A program made the translations under genes and the position numbers. From Eumeta japonica (Eukaryota > Arthropoda > Insecta > Lepidoptera > Psychidae), in contig BGZK01000086.1 of NCBI GenBank assembly GCA_005406025.1, positions 310,001-374,000 on the forward strand: a DNA stretch of 64,000 nucleotides, written 5' to 3'. The notes beneath the pieces are model-generated. The model worked only from the letters and a program-made list of their open reading frames with translations. It made no database searches and was not told the DNA's origin. This document shows, in pieces, positions 12,867 through 63,263 of this stretch (within the stretch, counting starts at the first letter, position 1; each line of letters begins with the position of its first letter).

Positions 12867-15800
12867 GGAGCGGTCGTAGATGGCAACACTGATTCCAAAT
12901 GGCGCGAAGCATTTACATAATTCGTATTGAATGAGATCACCGGGAATGTTTTCGTTGATTGTTAATTTTCTTTTGACTTTTATCCCTCTGCCTTGGCGTT
13001 CGGATGAATTAATGAGAATTAATAAAAAAACACGGAATATTTCTATAATTTAATGATCAACATTCCTTACTTCTATAAGAAAAAACAGGATTGAGTAAAC
13101 GTGTCAGCCAAAAATAAAAACATGATAATGAAACCAGAAAACATAAAAAAATTAACTTATAACGCAATCGATAGTAATTGGTCATTGAAATTAACAAAGT
13201 ATTATTAGTCCTCTTGCTGCTATTTCCTGATTATATATATGCATATAAGTTAAAGGCGTTTATTGCCATTGATGCTAAATCTGTTCACTTTGGTGACTAT
13301 TTTAACATCGGCGTACAGATAACAAAGACGTTAATTAAGATTTTGACTCCGCCTGTACCTAGATCTTTGTATTCGATGTTTAAAATATCTAACGTTTCTC
13401 TAAATAAACAAAAAATACAATTGTAGCTATTGGATATCTAGAGATTAATTTTTGACAGAAATTTTATAAATTGCGTCATTCGTTTGTATAATTCCTGCGC
13501 TGACTAAATATAGGGCAACCAACCACAAACAGGAAACTGATCTTCACGTATCGTGGATTCTCACTAGGGCCATTTGTACTGAGTAGATGTGTGATTTAAT
13601 TAGATAGTGAGAAATGCTTTAGGTGCTAGCTCCATACAATGTCTCGATCCATACTGAATGGCTAACGATGCGAGATTAAATATAATAAGTTGTTTTCAAA
13701 ATATAGAAGTGCTCATTATGTTAGGAGTATTCGAAAAGAGTTTATATTTGAATGTTACTGATGTTGGAAAATTAATGTTTCCAATTTCATTCATAAAGTG
13801 AAATCATAAGGAACTTCAAAAACACATCTTTTGGGCACTTATCTTAAATATGTATTACTACTATCAGGTAGCTTATTTAATTTTATGGTCTAAAATCGTG
13901 TCAAAATTGCATTTTAGTAAATGTCTTCGATAAATAGATAGCAACAATTTTAATATTCGGTCAAAATAAAGTGATAATAAGAATAATATATCCATAAGGT
14001 AAAAGAAGTCCTAATAGTTAAATATCCTCTTTCAAAAACAAATATAAGTATCAGAACAACGTATTTTTTTTACTTTTAAATCACAATTAACATTCATAGA
14101 ATCAATATTTTCCCAAAATAAATTTTCTTTTTATAATTTCCTGCTTCGATGATCATTTCACTTTTTATATTTCTACGGTTTGCAAGCAAAATTACATTTA
14201 TTTATGTATAACAACATTCTCAATATTGAATTGATTTCTGTGGAATTTCTAACGTAAAATCATAATCACTACATAAAACTAATATATTGAATGTAAAACA
14301 TTAGTAAGATTCTCGACAACAAAAGTAGAAACAAAAGTTTAGATTACAGAAACAAAAGAAACATTTCTATATTATTTGTAAGTAAAAGTTTCTAGTATAA
14401 CAACAAAACCTAATAGAAAATATTATTTTCGAATCAACTGCGAACACCGACACACAGTGAGTCGTCGGACGTGTGGGACTAGCAAAATAAAAAGTTAATC
14501 CAAAAGACAAATAAAATCTAAAGTAACATCAAAATCGACGCAACTGCAAATCATCTCCTAAATTATCTTATAAAATGTAACTATAGCTGGACATTTTATA
14601 ATAATCATTTCTATAGGAGATCGTTCAAATTGTAAGGCATAAACAAAGGACGAGTACCGAGAAAGTTATGTCTCCTATTGTATAAAATCCTACAAAATAT
14701 AACCAAATACATAAAAACATTTTTCCTTTTTTTATATACAACGTTTGCATCGACGAGTTTCTCGTGTGAAAGTAATGTTCATGTGATGGACGAACCGGAT
14801 TTTATACGTTCATTCTGCAATTTTCTGACCTCACATTTATAAATATGTACGTACACTCACAACTAGACTATTTCTATTACCATATTAAAGTAGATTCTTA
14901 CTGAATTGAATAAGTTAATTAATTTCAGTAACGGGTGAAAATAAACCAATCAACAACAAATAGCGAACGCCAAATATCCGTTTTATCTCATTTTCTTGCT
15001 GCGGCTATTGCGTTCTTAAGCAGTGCAGAATGAAGTTGCATTAGAAGTTAATCTATGACAAGCACATTTACAACGTGGTAATATATTAGTCAAAATAAAT
15101 ATTAAAAACTATGTAATTATATTTATATAATTACACATAATTTACAAAGTTGTCTAACAATGTTCTTTAACGCCTTACACACACAAACACGCACATATCG
15201 TTATTAACTATATTTACAATGGAAACATAAATGTGGCCATGTCGTTACGATGACTGACGCAGTAATCAGAAATTTTATTAATCTGAGAAATTTCTGGGGA
15301 CGAATTAAATTACATATGCTCTATTATTTATATTCATGTGATTATTCCTCAAAAAATGTTGTTTATTGATGATTTAATATTTTGAATGTTACAAGTGCAT
15401 AACATTCTTGGAGCTTAAAAAGACATAAAAAAAAATTTATATTTGGCTTAGGAAAATGTCAACACGAAACAATGACTCATCTTTGTATTATTCAGAGTCA
15501 CTAGGTATTTTGAACTTATTTGAACTTATTTGAACCTCAAGCGTAAATAGTAAGGATATTAACATACTTGCAATATTTTATGTTTAAAGACAATTTTTGT
15601 ATAAATAGTATTCATGGGATCTCACAAACAAAATGAGTAAAATTGGGTGTGCATCCTTACTCCTAAGATGTGATACGTCAGAATTTATGCTTCTTTGGCG
15701 TGGTTATAAATATATCAAATAATGTGAATGACTAGCTTTAAATAACACTACATATTTTTTTAGTAAGTAACGTAGGCCACGCTTGCTCAAAATATTTTTC

Positions 15801-16216
15801 AATACAAGGATCTATTGAAAAAAATCTCACCGAAACTTACAATTAATGATTTAAGTATTTATACAATAAAATTTCGATTAATTTCAAATAAATTAAAACA
15901 CGACTATATAAATGCTGCATCTGAACATGCAAATCTGGCTTTCCTCGTTGTCTAACCTTTACGTTTTGCGAACGAAATTGGTTGTCCCCTCCTAGACATG
16001 CAATTCCCACCATATTCAATGACTAAATTCGTGATGTTAATGTTTTACCGAAAGTACGAGCGCATTTCATAACATTCCAAAATTTGACTCGTCTTTTTTT
16101 CTCTAACGTGCCTAAAGGAGTATAACTTCAGTAATAGTTTGACCTATTAATCGTAAATATTGATAAAAGAAATACAGTCAAATAGCTAGTGGATAGCATA
16201 AGTAACTCTAAAACGT
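12867..16216. other. AT-rich 3' flank and UTR of the homeobox gene
   Basis: No coding. The 3' UTR must start at 16216 on the minus strand. Possible minus-strand AATAAA signals are at 15362-15367 and 15274-15279 (TTTATT on +), neither secure. A small tandem TTTGAACTTA lies at about 15510-15535. Confidence 0.45.
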
Positions 16217-54618
<38,402 letters not shown>

Positions 54619-55080
54619 CCTCGACTCCTTTCCGGGCGGAGTTCACCGAAAGCCTACGACGTCATATCGCGCGCGCCGGACACCGCTCTCGGCGGACGAT
54701 GCCGCGCCTCTACGGACGGAACCCTCCTGTACGTACATTTTCGTGTAGTTTTGCACCAAAACACCGCTTAAACGGGATTTAAGGTGCGTTTAGTGCATGC
54801 GCGCCGCGCGCGGGGCGGAGTCCCGGGCCCCGCCCCGCGCGCGCCGGCCAATGGCGCGCCGGGGAGAGTCGCCGCTCGGACGGACATTCGAGGGCGCATT
54901 CACGTGCACGGGAGTCGAGGGCCGAGGTCTAGTTATCGGAGGTTTTTAAAGACCGTTTTGAATGTAAATCGAAAAAGTTATGCGGGACGAGTGGCTCGCG
55001 GGGCCGGGCCCAATTAAATTGATAGTTGGACGCGCTGTCGGCCGGAAGGCGCGGAGAGGCTCCTCTAGGGTACCGACCGC
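54619..55080 (-). promoter_or_regulatory. GC-rich CpG promoter island of the homeobox gene
   Basis: This is the most GC- and CpG-rich stretch of the window and lies directly upstream of exon 1. Visible elements are tandem GC boxes (54812-54818 and about 54827-54838), a CCAAT box (54848-54852, ATTGG on the gene strand), an NRF1-like GCATGCGC (about 54796-54803) and a CACGTG E-box near 54900. No clear TATA box is seen near the start codon, which fits a dispersed-initiation CpG promoter. The transcription start is inferred, not seen. Confidence 0.6.
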
Positions 55081-55527
55081 ATTATCCTTTTCTTTTAGTT
55101 CCGCGATATGATCGCTTTTTTGAACACGAAATTGGGAAACAAATTACTAAACCAGTTATTCACATATCTACAAAAATGTTTAGATATGGTTCGAACCAAT
55201 GGCGTTCTCGTTTGTTGTCTTTTTGCGCGTGAAGGAAATTTGAATATTATTGTAGGTTGTCCGCATTTTTTTTCTCCTGCAATTGAATTTTATACCAGCC
55301 AGTGTTTCTTCGTTAGAACGTGTCTCTCGTAAAATATTCTGCGTGCCCTGTTATTTAAGAAATTGTTCTATATATATGTACGATATATATTGTGTTAAGA
55401 ATCTTATAAGTATTTGCAGCTGCGTTAAGTGGTTATAACTAACGTCACCTTTGTTCTCGACTTGACAATTTCATTGTTTCTCACTAAACTGGAGCTTAGT
55501 TATGAGCATTATTTTCTGGCAGATTAG

Positions 55528-55640
55528 TAAGAAAAACCGGCCAAGTGCGAGTCGGGCTTACTTCGTATACACTGCTGTGTGCAATAGTATTTGTGTTGCC
55601 TATGTATTTACTATAAAAAATGTGTCAATTTCGGAATCGT
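55528..55640 (+). repeat. Lepidopteran interspersed repeat fragment
   Basis: AAAAACCGGCCAAGTGCGAG TCGGGCTTAC is diagnostic of a common lepidopteran repeat. The downstream part is degraded. Confidence 0.5.
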
Positions 55641-55685
55641 TAGGCCGAGCCCTTCTCACTTTGACCCTTTTTAATTTTTGTTATT

Positions 55686-56660
55686 AACCGACTTCAAAAG
55701 AAAAAAAGGAGATTCTCAGTTGGATTGCATTTTTTTATGTCGTTTTTTCAGAGCTTCGTCATGTATTAACCGATATTCTTCCTGATTGGTTTTATATTTT
55801 TCAAAATCCATTTCTGACGATGAGATCCATGAGAAATTGAGGAACATCCTCAAATATTATAGGCATACAATAGCGATTTTGTTTTCTATTATAAGTTGAG
55901 CATATTCATTTAGAAAGTATCATCCTGTGACATAGGATGAACAAGACCACAGATGGCTACCGGAATCTTCCAAAGACCAGTATTTCACGGGTGCAATATG
56001 ACATCTCGATTCAAACAAGTAATTATAACAGAGCAAATTTCAATAAATATTTTGACGAGATGTCTGACGAAAATGGTAAGTAAGTACCATGGAACAGATC
56101 TGACGATGAAGGTCGAATCTACATAGGCACCGGAACTCCGTAATAAGACAATGTATCCTACTCGTGTTTGGATTTAGTGGAATTATTATAAGATGTATGA
56201 TGGCTACAAATGTTTTTTAACCGACTTCAAAAAAAAAGGAGATGGTTCTAAATTCGTCTGTACACATGTTTTTTTATGCGTGTACAGCTACAATTTCGTC
56301 ACTTTTGGCCAGATTTCGATTTTATTTATGTTATAAAAAATAAGAATTATATATATAGTTCGTATAAGAGTAATTTGGTAGTCGTACTGCAACCAAAAAT
56401 GTAAAGATCCTGGAATGATTACCAGCGAACAATGAATTTGAGATCGGAAATGCTTTATTAATTTAGTTAATGAAGCATTTCAGATCCCGAATTCATATAT
56501 TCATATGAATTAAGTTATAATTAATTACTCGTTAGTTAAAGAATGTGACATAAAGTAAATTAATAAAATAAATAAAAACCGCCTCCAAAAACCTAAATAA
56601 ACAATTTTTAAACTGACTTCAAAAACAACTAATTAATTCTTTTTGGAATCGGTCGTAGCT
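55686..56660 (+). repeat. Cluster of 'accgacttcaaaa' repeat fragments
   Basis: ACCGACTTCAAAAGAAAAAA near 55687, AACCGACTTCAAAAAAAAAG near 56219, and CCGCCTCCAAAAACC/ACTGACTTCAAAAACAACTA near 56580-56625, ending TTTTTGGAATCGGTCG near 56640. This is a frequent lepidopteran repeat. A reversed trace is at 3340-3356. No genes. Confidence 0.5.
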
Positions 56661-56756
56661 AAAAAGGAGCAAAAGAACATATAATGTGTAAGCCTGAATG
56701 TGAAACGTTAAATATTAAATCAAAAAGGAGATTAAATCAAATCAAATCAATTAAAG

Positions 56757-58320
56757 AGATCTTTATTTCGTAGGTAATGGAAATCACACTTGAAATGCGT
56801 CATAAGCAAATGTTTGCGACATTAAAATTACCACTCATTCCAAATGCTCATCCACCATGAGGAGAATGGGCAAGAAACTCAAAGTTTGTTTTTTTTGCTC
56901 ATCGCTACAAAATAATGAATAATTAATAATTTAGCACAACACTTGTAAACACCCTGCCATGATAGCTGAGCAGTTCAATCCCATGGGTTTTTTCATTAAC
57001 ATATTCGGACGCGGTATAATAGCGCTTGGCATATAACTTTCTTTTAACGAAACGTTTAAAATTTTGAATTTCAGCTGGGATCTTATTATCAAAGCACACA
57101 AATTGCCCCTTAAATTGTTTATTAACTTTGCTTACACGAGTTCTACAGGCAACAAGATCGTTCTTATGTCTAGTGTTAATATTATGGATGTCGCTCCTTT
57201 TTTTGGAATGATTCTATATGTCTCTTGATATACACCACGTTGTCATATATGTATTGTGATGCTAAAGTTAAAATATTAATTTCCCTAATTTTTTCTCTGA
57301 GAGATGTCACTGGTCTCAAATCAAAAACAACACAAACGAGTTTACTTCTACAGCTCGAAAATTGCGTTAACATCGGTTGTGTGACCCTATAACAAAATTC
57401 CATTGGTCATAACACTATGAAAAAAACTGAAATAAACTAGTCTCGCAATATTTTCATCTATAAGTCGTCGAATTCTTTTGACTGTATGTGCTGCAGAACT
57501 AAACCTTTTCGCCAGTTTGGTAATATGAAAAATGTAACACAATTTAACATCTAAAAACAGACCAAGGAATAAGGTCGTGTCCACAATATCTAATATCTTG
57601 TTCTTGACCACTGCATTCTCGTTGACCGGTTAAGCACTAATTAAAAAAAAAATTGAACAAGTTTTGTTTTCCTCTCATTGGGAAGAAGATTTCTAATACT
57701 AAACCACTCAATTACTTCCGAGATGATACTGTTTACTTTGTCAAAAGCTGATTGTTGCCTGTTAACCTTAAAAAGTTAAGAACTATCATGAGCAAACAGT
57801 ACAATCCCATGTCTATCTTTAACAAGATGTGATAGATCATTAATGTAAACTAGGAATAGGAATAGTCCAAAAACTGAACCCTGCGGTACCCAAATATTGA
57901 CTGTAGATCCCGACGAACTCTTACCATTAACGTCAACTCTTTGAATTCGACCTCTTAAATAAGATGCTAGAAGTGCAAGTAATCGACCTGTAACGCCACA
58001 ATTAACTTTGGTTTCTTGATCAATGTGTTATGATAAACGCAATCAAAAGCCTTAGATAAAGCACAAAAGACACCGACTGCGTCCCGTGAAACCTCCCAAG
58101 CATCAAAAATCTGTTGTGTAAACTCAACACCGGCTTCAGTTGTTGAGCGACCCTTTGTGAATCCGATTTATTTAACGTTCATCAAGTTATTAATATAAAA
58201 AATACCGCAATAATTGATTTAAAATAAGCTTTTCAAAAACTATACTGAGTATCGTTAGTATTGATATCGGTTTAAAATTAGAAGAGTCAGATATATATCG
58301 GATTTAAATAATGGAATAAT
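56757..58320 (-). mobile_element. Jockey-like LINE fragment (5'-truncated, dead)
   Basis: Minus-strand translation recovers a reverse transcriptase in broken frames. ISILTILSIVFEKLILNQLL is near 58250, a SKAFD-like segment near 58050, WVPQGSVFGLFLFLVYINDL at 57895-57830, and FAHD at 57796-57785 where the active site should read FADD. DTTLFLGLFLDVKLCYIFHI follows (57560). The 3' end is marked by CGTAGG...TTTATT and a (CAAAT)n tail at 56735-56757 (+ strand reading). The 5' end is lost. Changed catalytic residue plus several stops make it inactive. Confidence 0.88.
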
Positions 58321-58479
58321 TTTATACCGGATTTCAATAAGTAGATCTTCTTCTAAACGGATATAACTATCAGATTTATCTTTAACTGGAATCGACTCCA
58401 AAAACGATCGCGATAAGAATGATCGCGATAGTCGTGTCCAATGCCTAGATTAATTAAAGCTTAGAAACCTGGTGATCTT

Positions 58480-59075
58480 TATGCAGTAGCTCAAGTAGTT
58501 GGAATAATGAGGACGACGAATGTTCGAAAAACTTATTGTTGCGTCAGCGAATAAAAGAATGGGCTACCAAAAGAAATAAAACTAGAGTAGCTATGAACGA
58601 TTTAGCTACAATACTAGTGTATGTACCTGAACAGTTATGTAATATGAAGTAAACAGATTTTTTAATTTGAATTTGATGGTCTCGATGAATCTTTAAAAAA
58701 ATATTAGAAAAATGGACCGATGTTGCAAATAAAGGTACTTTAAGTTTCGATTTCGAGGGTCTTCTAATATTTAACAATTTGAATGAAGAATTTTGGACAA
58801 TTTTGGGTGCTGTATTTGAAAGATCTGACACTGAACTGTTTATAATTGGTATCTATTTTGGTGTCGGAAAACCAAATTCAAATTGATCATCATTTAGATG
58901 AATTCGTAGACGACACGAAACGTTTAATTGAAAACGGAATATATTTTGAACATGTCAAAAATAAAATGCCTATTAAAATAAGATGTTTTATATGTGATAC
59001 TCCTACGAGAACTTTACTGCATAAAAGTTTCTTAAATACAAATTTATTAAATATCATTTAGCAATATCGTCCTGT
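58480..59075 (+). pseudogene. Transposase-like relic
   Basis: Broken frames read LRQRIKEWATKRNKTR near 58530, LSFDFEGLLIFNN near 58740, EEFWTILGAVFERSDTELF near 58790-58840, then IIGIYFGVGKPN continuing as HLDEFVDDTKRLIENGIYF and KIRCFICDTPTRTLLHK (58870-59030). The order 'F W ... I G I ... K P ... FVDD ... F(I)CDTP(A)R' is that of an arthropod repeat-associated protein resembling plant Transposase_21-type proteins. The family is from memory and unproven. No ends were found. Confidence 0.5.
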
Positions 59076-59954
59076 ATCTATTAAGTGTTTCTTACACTCA
59101 AAGTCGCCAAGTATTTTTTACCCTCACCTTGACAGATATTATATAAAACTTTGTGAGGACATAGGAGAGGATATCGACGTCATTATGTTTGTCTATATAC
59201 TAACTATATACTAAAATTACCTGCGATCAACTCTTAATTGGTTGTTAAATGGGCTACCTTATATTTTGCATTGAGAGCCTGAACCTCAATTCTTCATGCA
59301 GATTCGAAAAGGGTTAGGATGTTAGTAACTAACATCCTGGTTCCATTAATGACAACGGTCGGTCGTGATCGACTGTATGACTTGCTCTAGTCCTCTACGT
59401 AGCTAAAGCAAAAAGGTAATTATATTTTTCGGTATCTCGGAAGTCATTAAAGGGAACATACAAATAGCATAAGCTTGCAATGTGGTCACGTTGATACTTT
59501 CAAAAGTTAACTACGCAGCTATATTCAAAAGGAATGAATGTTGCTCAAATCACCACCTAATTAATCTCGTATATCTTCACATTAGTTCGATGATTACGTC
59601 GGTTTAAGTTTTCTACGTAAATCTTTAAAAATATGTAATAAGAACGTACAACAAACCTTTTCAATCTTTAATATCCCCTAGTTCAAAAATTTCTATTCAA
59701 TTTTGATTTTTTAATTATTGTGAACGACGTAGTTATGATAATATATATTCTTTATGTTTAAATATATCTCAATTAATACAGAGCAATGCCATTCGCTTGG
59801 TGGGATATTTATCCAATGTCATACACAATAGGTACGATGAAATAAATAAGTGGCCTGCACATTCAATTCTTAATCCTTTCGTGATGAAAAGAACCACTCA
59901 CCAATTAACTACCACTATCACTCTGGAACAAGTCAAAAGTTACAAGACAATAAA

Positions 59955-60440
59955 TCACCTACGACGATATGAATATTGTTATTTCGAAAGTAAAAAACTG
60001 GTTTACTGTGAAGAACCTCCTTTTCACTACAAAGAAAACAAAATATGTAAAATATTCACTTCCGGATGTAAAATATGGACATGGCACTATTTTAATACGT
60101 CATGAGAAGTTAGAGTTTGTTAATGTTACTGTAATCTTGCGAGTTACTCTGGATAACAGGATCAATGGGGTTCTATCAGTATGTTGGCGAAAAGACCAGT
60201 ATCTGCTGCATATGCAGTTAAAAAGATAAGAAATTTATCAGATATCCAAACCGCTATTTGGTCTATTTGGCCTGTTTTCATAGCGTGATGTCATACGCCA
60301 TCTTTCTGTGGGGTCATGCCGCAGATTTTGATAAAATTTTCATTCTGTAAAAGCAAGCAGTTCAGGCTATTTACAGCTCTTAGAACTGATAAGGAAATTC
60401 GGATCTCGACTCTGGCATCTCAATTTATATAAAATGTTTA
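59955..60440 (+). mobile_element. Jockey-like LINE fragment (reverse transcriptase C-terminal part)
   Basis: Plus strand: VKNWFTVKNLLFTTKKTKYV and LEFVNVTVILRVTLDNRING in frame to about 60229, then in other frames LFGLFGLFS, and KEIRISTLASQFI near 60420. These correspond to the segment after the FADD box of jockey-like LINEs, and match in order the minus-strand fragment at 56757-58320 (for example INILTLASQYIYDN there). Both ends are lost. Confidence 0.78.
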
Positions 60441-61450
60441 ATACATGTAAAAAAGAATATAGAACTTTTTGAACTTTAGAGTTTTGAACTTTTTGGACTA
60501 TAGAACCTTAGAACCTGACGAAGGTTATATAACGCGTCCTATAGGAAGTAAATGAAACGCCCACCTAATGATGTTACAACTTTAATTAACATTAATACAT
60601 TGGTTACAAACATAATAACAATTAGTTCCATATTTATAAATATTTGCATTACATGACACGTAAGTTGCAGTAAATTAAAATAACAAAGGTATATTCATAT
60701 TTTTCGGTTAGAAAAAAATATTTTGTAATGTAATCATAAAATTGCCAATTTACGATTCTCTTAATGCGATTTTTCCTTCTATTCCAGATTGTGATCCCGA
60801 AATCGTTCAGACTACATTTTTTACTTCCCTGAGCAAAGCCGAGAAAAGTAATAGATGAATAGCTAAAAAGTGAATTAATATTCCGACTGTTAACTAAAAA
60901 ACTAATTTATTTACAAAGTTACTGCACATATTCTACTTACGATTGTATTTATTATTTATTCCTATTGCGTTTAGTATACGCAAGATATTTTTCTGATTTA
61001 TTCACTATTATAGAAATTCGGAACAGCCGCATTAAGTTACTTTCATAACATAACCGACTGTGAATTTCGACGGGTTTAGAAGTAACAGATAGGTACATTT
61101 AGGTACATATATTCCGGCTAAGTCATGCTGGCCTCGCAGTTGCGTAAAATTGGAAAAATTTGCTTTGAAAATTAGTTATTTTCCCCTGGGGAATAAACAC
61201 TGGGCATCATAAAGCGGTCTCTCGAACTTGAATGTTAATACAGTGTAACCACGCAAGCGCTAAATACGTGCTTGATAGCATTACATAAATACGTGCGAGT
61301 AAGATGCAGAGCCGAAAATAACGTAAACTATGAGTACAACGGTAACACAATAGTCAGACGCATACAACAGGAGGAAAAAACTTTACTATACGACTTGATT
61401 CTTACTTAGTGACACAAATTCTTCATACTCAATGAAAGGAAACTACTCCG
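60441..61450. other. 3' flank of the partial gene
   Basis: No ORF or repeat recognised. Minus-strand AATAAA hexamers at 60948-60960 (TTTATT on +), about 490 bp past the stop, are possible poly(A) signals. Confidence 0.4.
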
Positions 61451-62791
61451 TCAATAATATACGCTCAAGAATACTTGAATCCGTGCGTCCCTACTGTCAG
61501 CCAATAACTTGAATACGTCCTGCAGCTCCACACGGCCAAAATCACCTAAAAGACGCATTTTATGTAACAGTAGTATGGTAAAATACAAGCTGTCGTCCTC
61601 CCCGCTGTGAGCTACACCTTGGATTATTGCAATTTTAAGTTTTTCCAAATATTCCCTGTTACTCAAATTGTATGTGTACTCGACCACATCGTCCACGTAG
61701 ATGTCAGTGATGGTATGGAAGTAGTCCGTGAGGAGTTGTCGGTGCTCGCGCGCCAGGTACCGGCCGAACACCAGCCCCACGGCCGACGCCACTTCTGCGC
61801 CGTTGGTCTGTTCGGAGAACAAGGTCGGCTGCTGCTTTTTGAGGTGCTGTAAGGTCTTGTAGTACACCATGGTCAGGTGAATGTACGAATAGAGCTTGAA
61901 ACGCTGCTTTACGTCTAGAAATGTGTGCATTTTCTTAATAATTTTATCAAATAATGGTAAGCAGTTGGCAAAGTTACCATTCAAAAACACTTCATTACAT
62001 TTCAGATAGAAAATAAATTTTGTCAAATACTCCATTAATAAGTATCGATGAAATATCTCGCTCCAAGAACTCTTAATGATGTTCATAAACGCGAGACCGA
62101 CCGTCGCAAACCTCTCGTTTTGAGAGGTTTCTGTTTCACAACTGAGTAAAAACCGACAAAGAATCCTTATGTAAGCATCATGGATGAAATTACCCCTTAG
62201 AGAGAGAAATGAACCCCTCTCTGCAATTATTTCTTTTCCAAATTCATACTCCAAAAATGATTTAAGAATCCATAAGATATCAATTTCTTTTAATTCACTC
62301 ACATTTTTACTCAAATAGTGCAAATTACTTCCTAAAGTTCTAACGGGTAACAAATTGTTTGTATGTTCACTCTGTTGAATTTGTCTAGAAAATTGTATAG
62401 ATAATATCGTTAGACAATACTCTAGTTTGATAACTTTGGGGACGCCCTCACTATCAGACAAAACATTCCACAGTCTTGCATTATAATGCGGAGAAAATTC
62501 TATCATTAATGCCTTCATCTGGTCCCACAAGACCGACTGTAAAGATTCTCCCTGTAAATGCATGTATTTGTAGAATTTATTTAGCAGGAATCTCTTCATT
62601 TTTGTTTTGGAGCTTTGACGAACGTGTACAATGACATTCAAAACGTTCTCGGGCAGGAGCCTGTCGAAGGCAAGCGCCACGCCGAGGCGCACGAAGGGCG
62701 CCGGCCCGCCCAGCAGCGCCGGCAACTGCGCGCGGACCGCGGCCGCTGGCAGCGGGCTCAGCGCGTTGCGACTGGCGATCACACCCACGTC
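61451..62791 (-). CDS. Unrecognised helix-rich protein, last coding exon
   Basis: The acceptor cttacag (ending 62792) leads into GAC GTG GGT GTG ATC in phase 0, and the exon stays open for 446 codons to TGA at 61453-61451. The protein is rich in Leu, Ile, Phe and Lys and looks like amphipathic helices in series, in the manner of HEAT/ARM-like solenoids. There is no signal peptide, membrane span, zinc-binding or catalytic motif that I can name. Examples are ILSIQFSRQIQQSEHTNN, LKSFLEYEFGKEI and QDVFKLLADSRDARIQVF. The first 50 codons or so (62640-62791) are markedly GC-rich (repeated Ala/Pro/Arg/Leu) compared with the AT-rich remainder. The gene is real by length and splice phase, but its function is unknown. 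Confidence 0.88.
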   Translation of the reverse strand, partial: DVGVIASRNALSPLPAAAVRAQLPALLGGPAPFVRLGVALAFDRLLPENVLNVIVHVRQSSKTKMKRFLLNKFYKYMHLQGESLQSVLWDQMKALMIEFSPHYNARLWNVLSDSEGVPKVIKLEYCLTILSIQFSRQIQQSEHTNNLLPVRTLGSNLHYLSKNVSELKEIDILWILKSFLEYEFGKEIIAERGSFLSLRGNFIHDAYIRILCRFLLSCETETSQNERFATVGLAFMNIIKSSWSEIFHRYLLMEYLTKFIFYLKCNEVFLNGNFANCLPLFDKIIKKMHTFLDVKQRFKLYSYIHLTMVYYKTLQHLKKQQPTLFSEQTNGAEVASAVGLVFGRYLAREHRQLLTDYFHTITDIYVDDVVEYTYNLSNREYLEKLKIAIIQGVAHSGEDDSLYFTILLLHKMRLLGDFGRVELQDVFKLLADSRDARIQVFLSVYY

Positions 62792-63263
62792 CTGTAAGGT
62801 ACAAACTTTGAAAAATCTAGCTAATAAATACTATATAAAATAACATACTATGTACAAATTTACAAATACATTCTGGGGAAAAGGTATTCGAAAAGTAATA
62901 CAAGATTAGTATTGTCTTCATTAGTTAAGACAGCTATTTAGACCTTCTTTTGAACATCGTTTACTAACACAATTAATTAAAATAAAAACTTTTAAAACTC
63001 TTTGCAGGGTCCAGCAATAAAATAAATATGTAGAAAATTACAGTATCTTACAACATTTCGTAGGTCATTTACAATATAAATGTGTGGTATAATGTATCAC
63101 AAATTTATTATATAAAGGAGCTAGTGTCTGTATATTTTCAGTTAGCATTATCTAAAAATAGCCAGAATTTTTAGAAACTTTGTCTGGCTTGCGGTTATAG
63201 GTATCAAATGCGACATCATAATCTCCAATACAACATCTATAACACTGATTAAAATATGATTAC

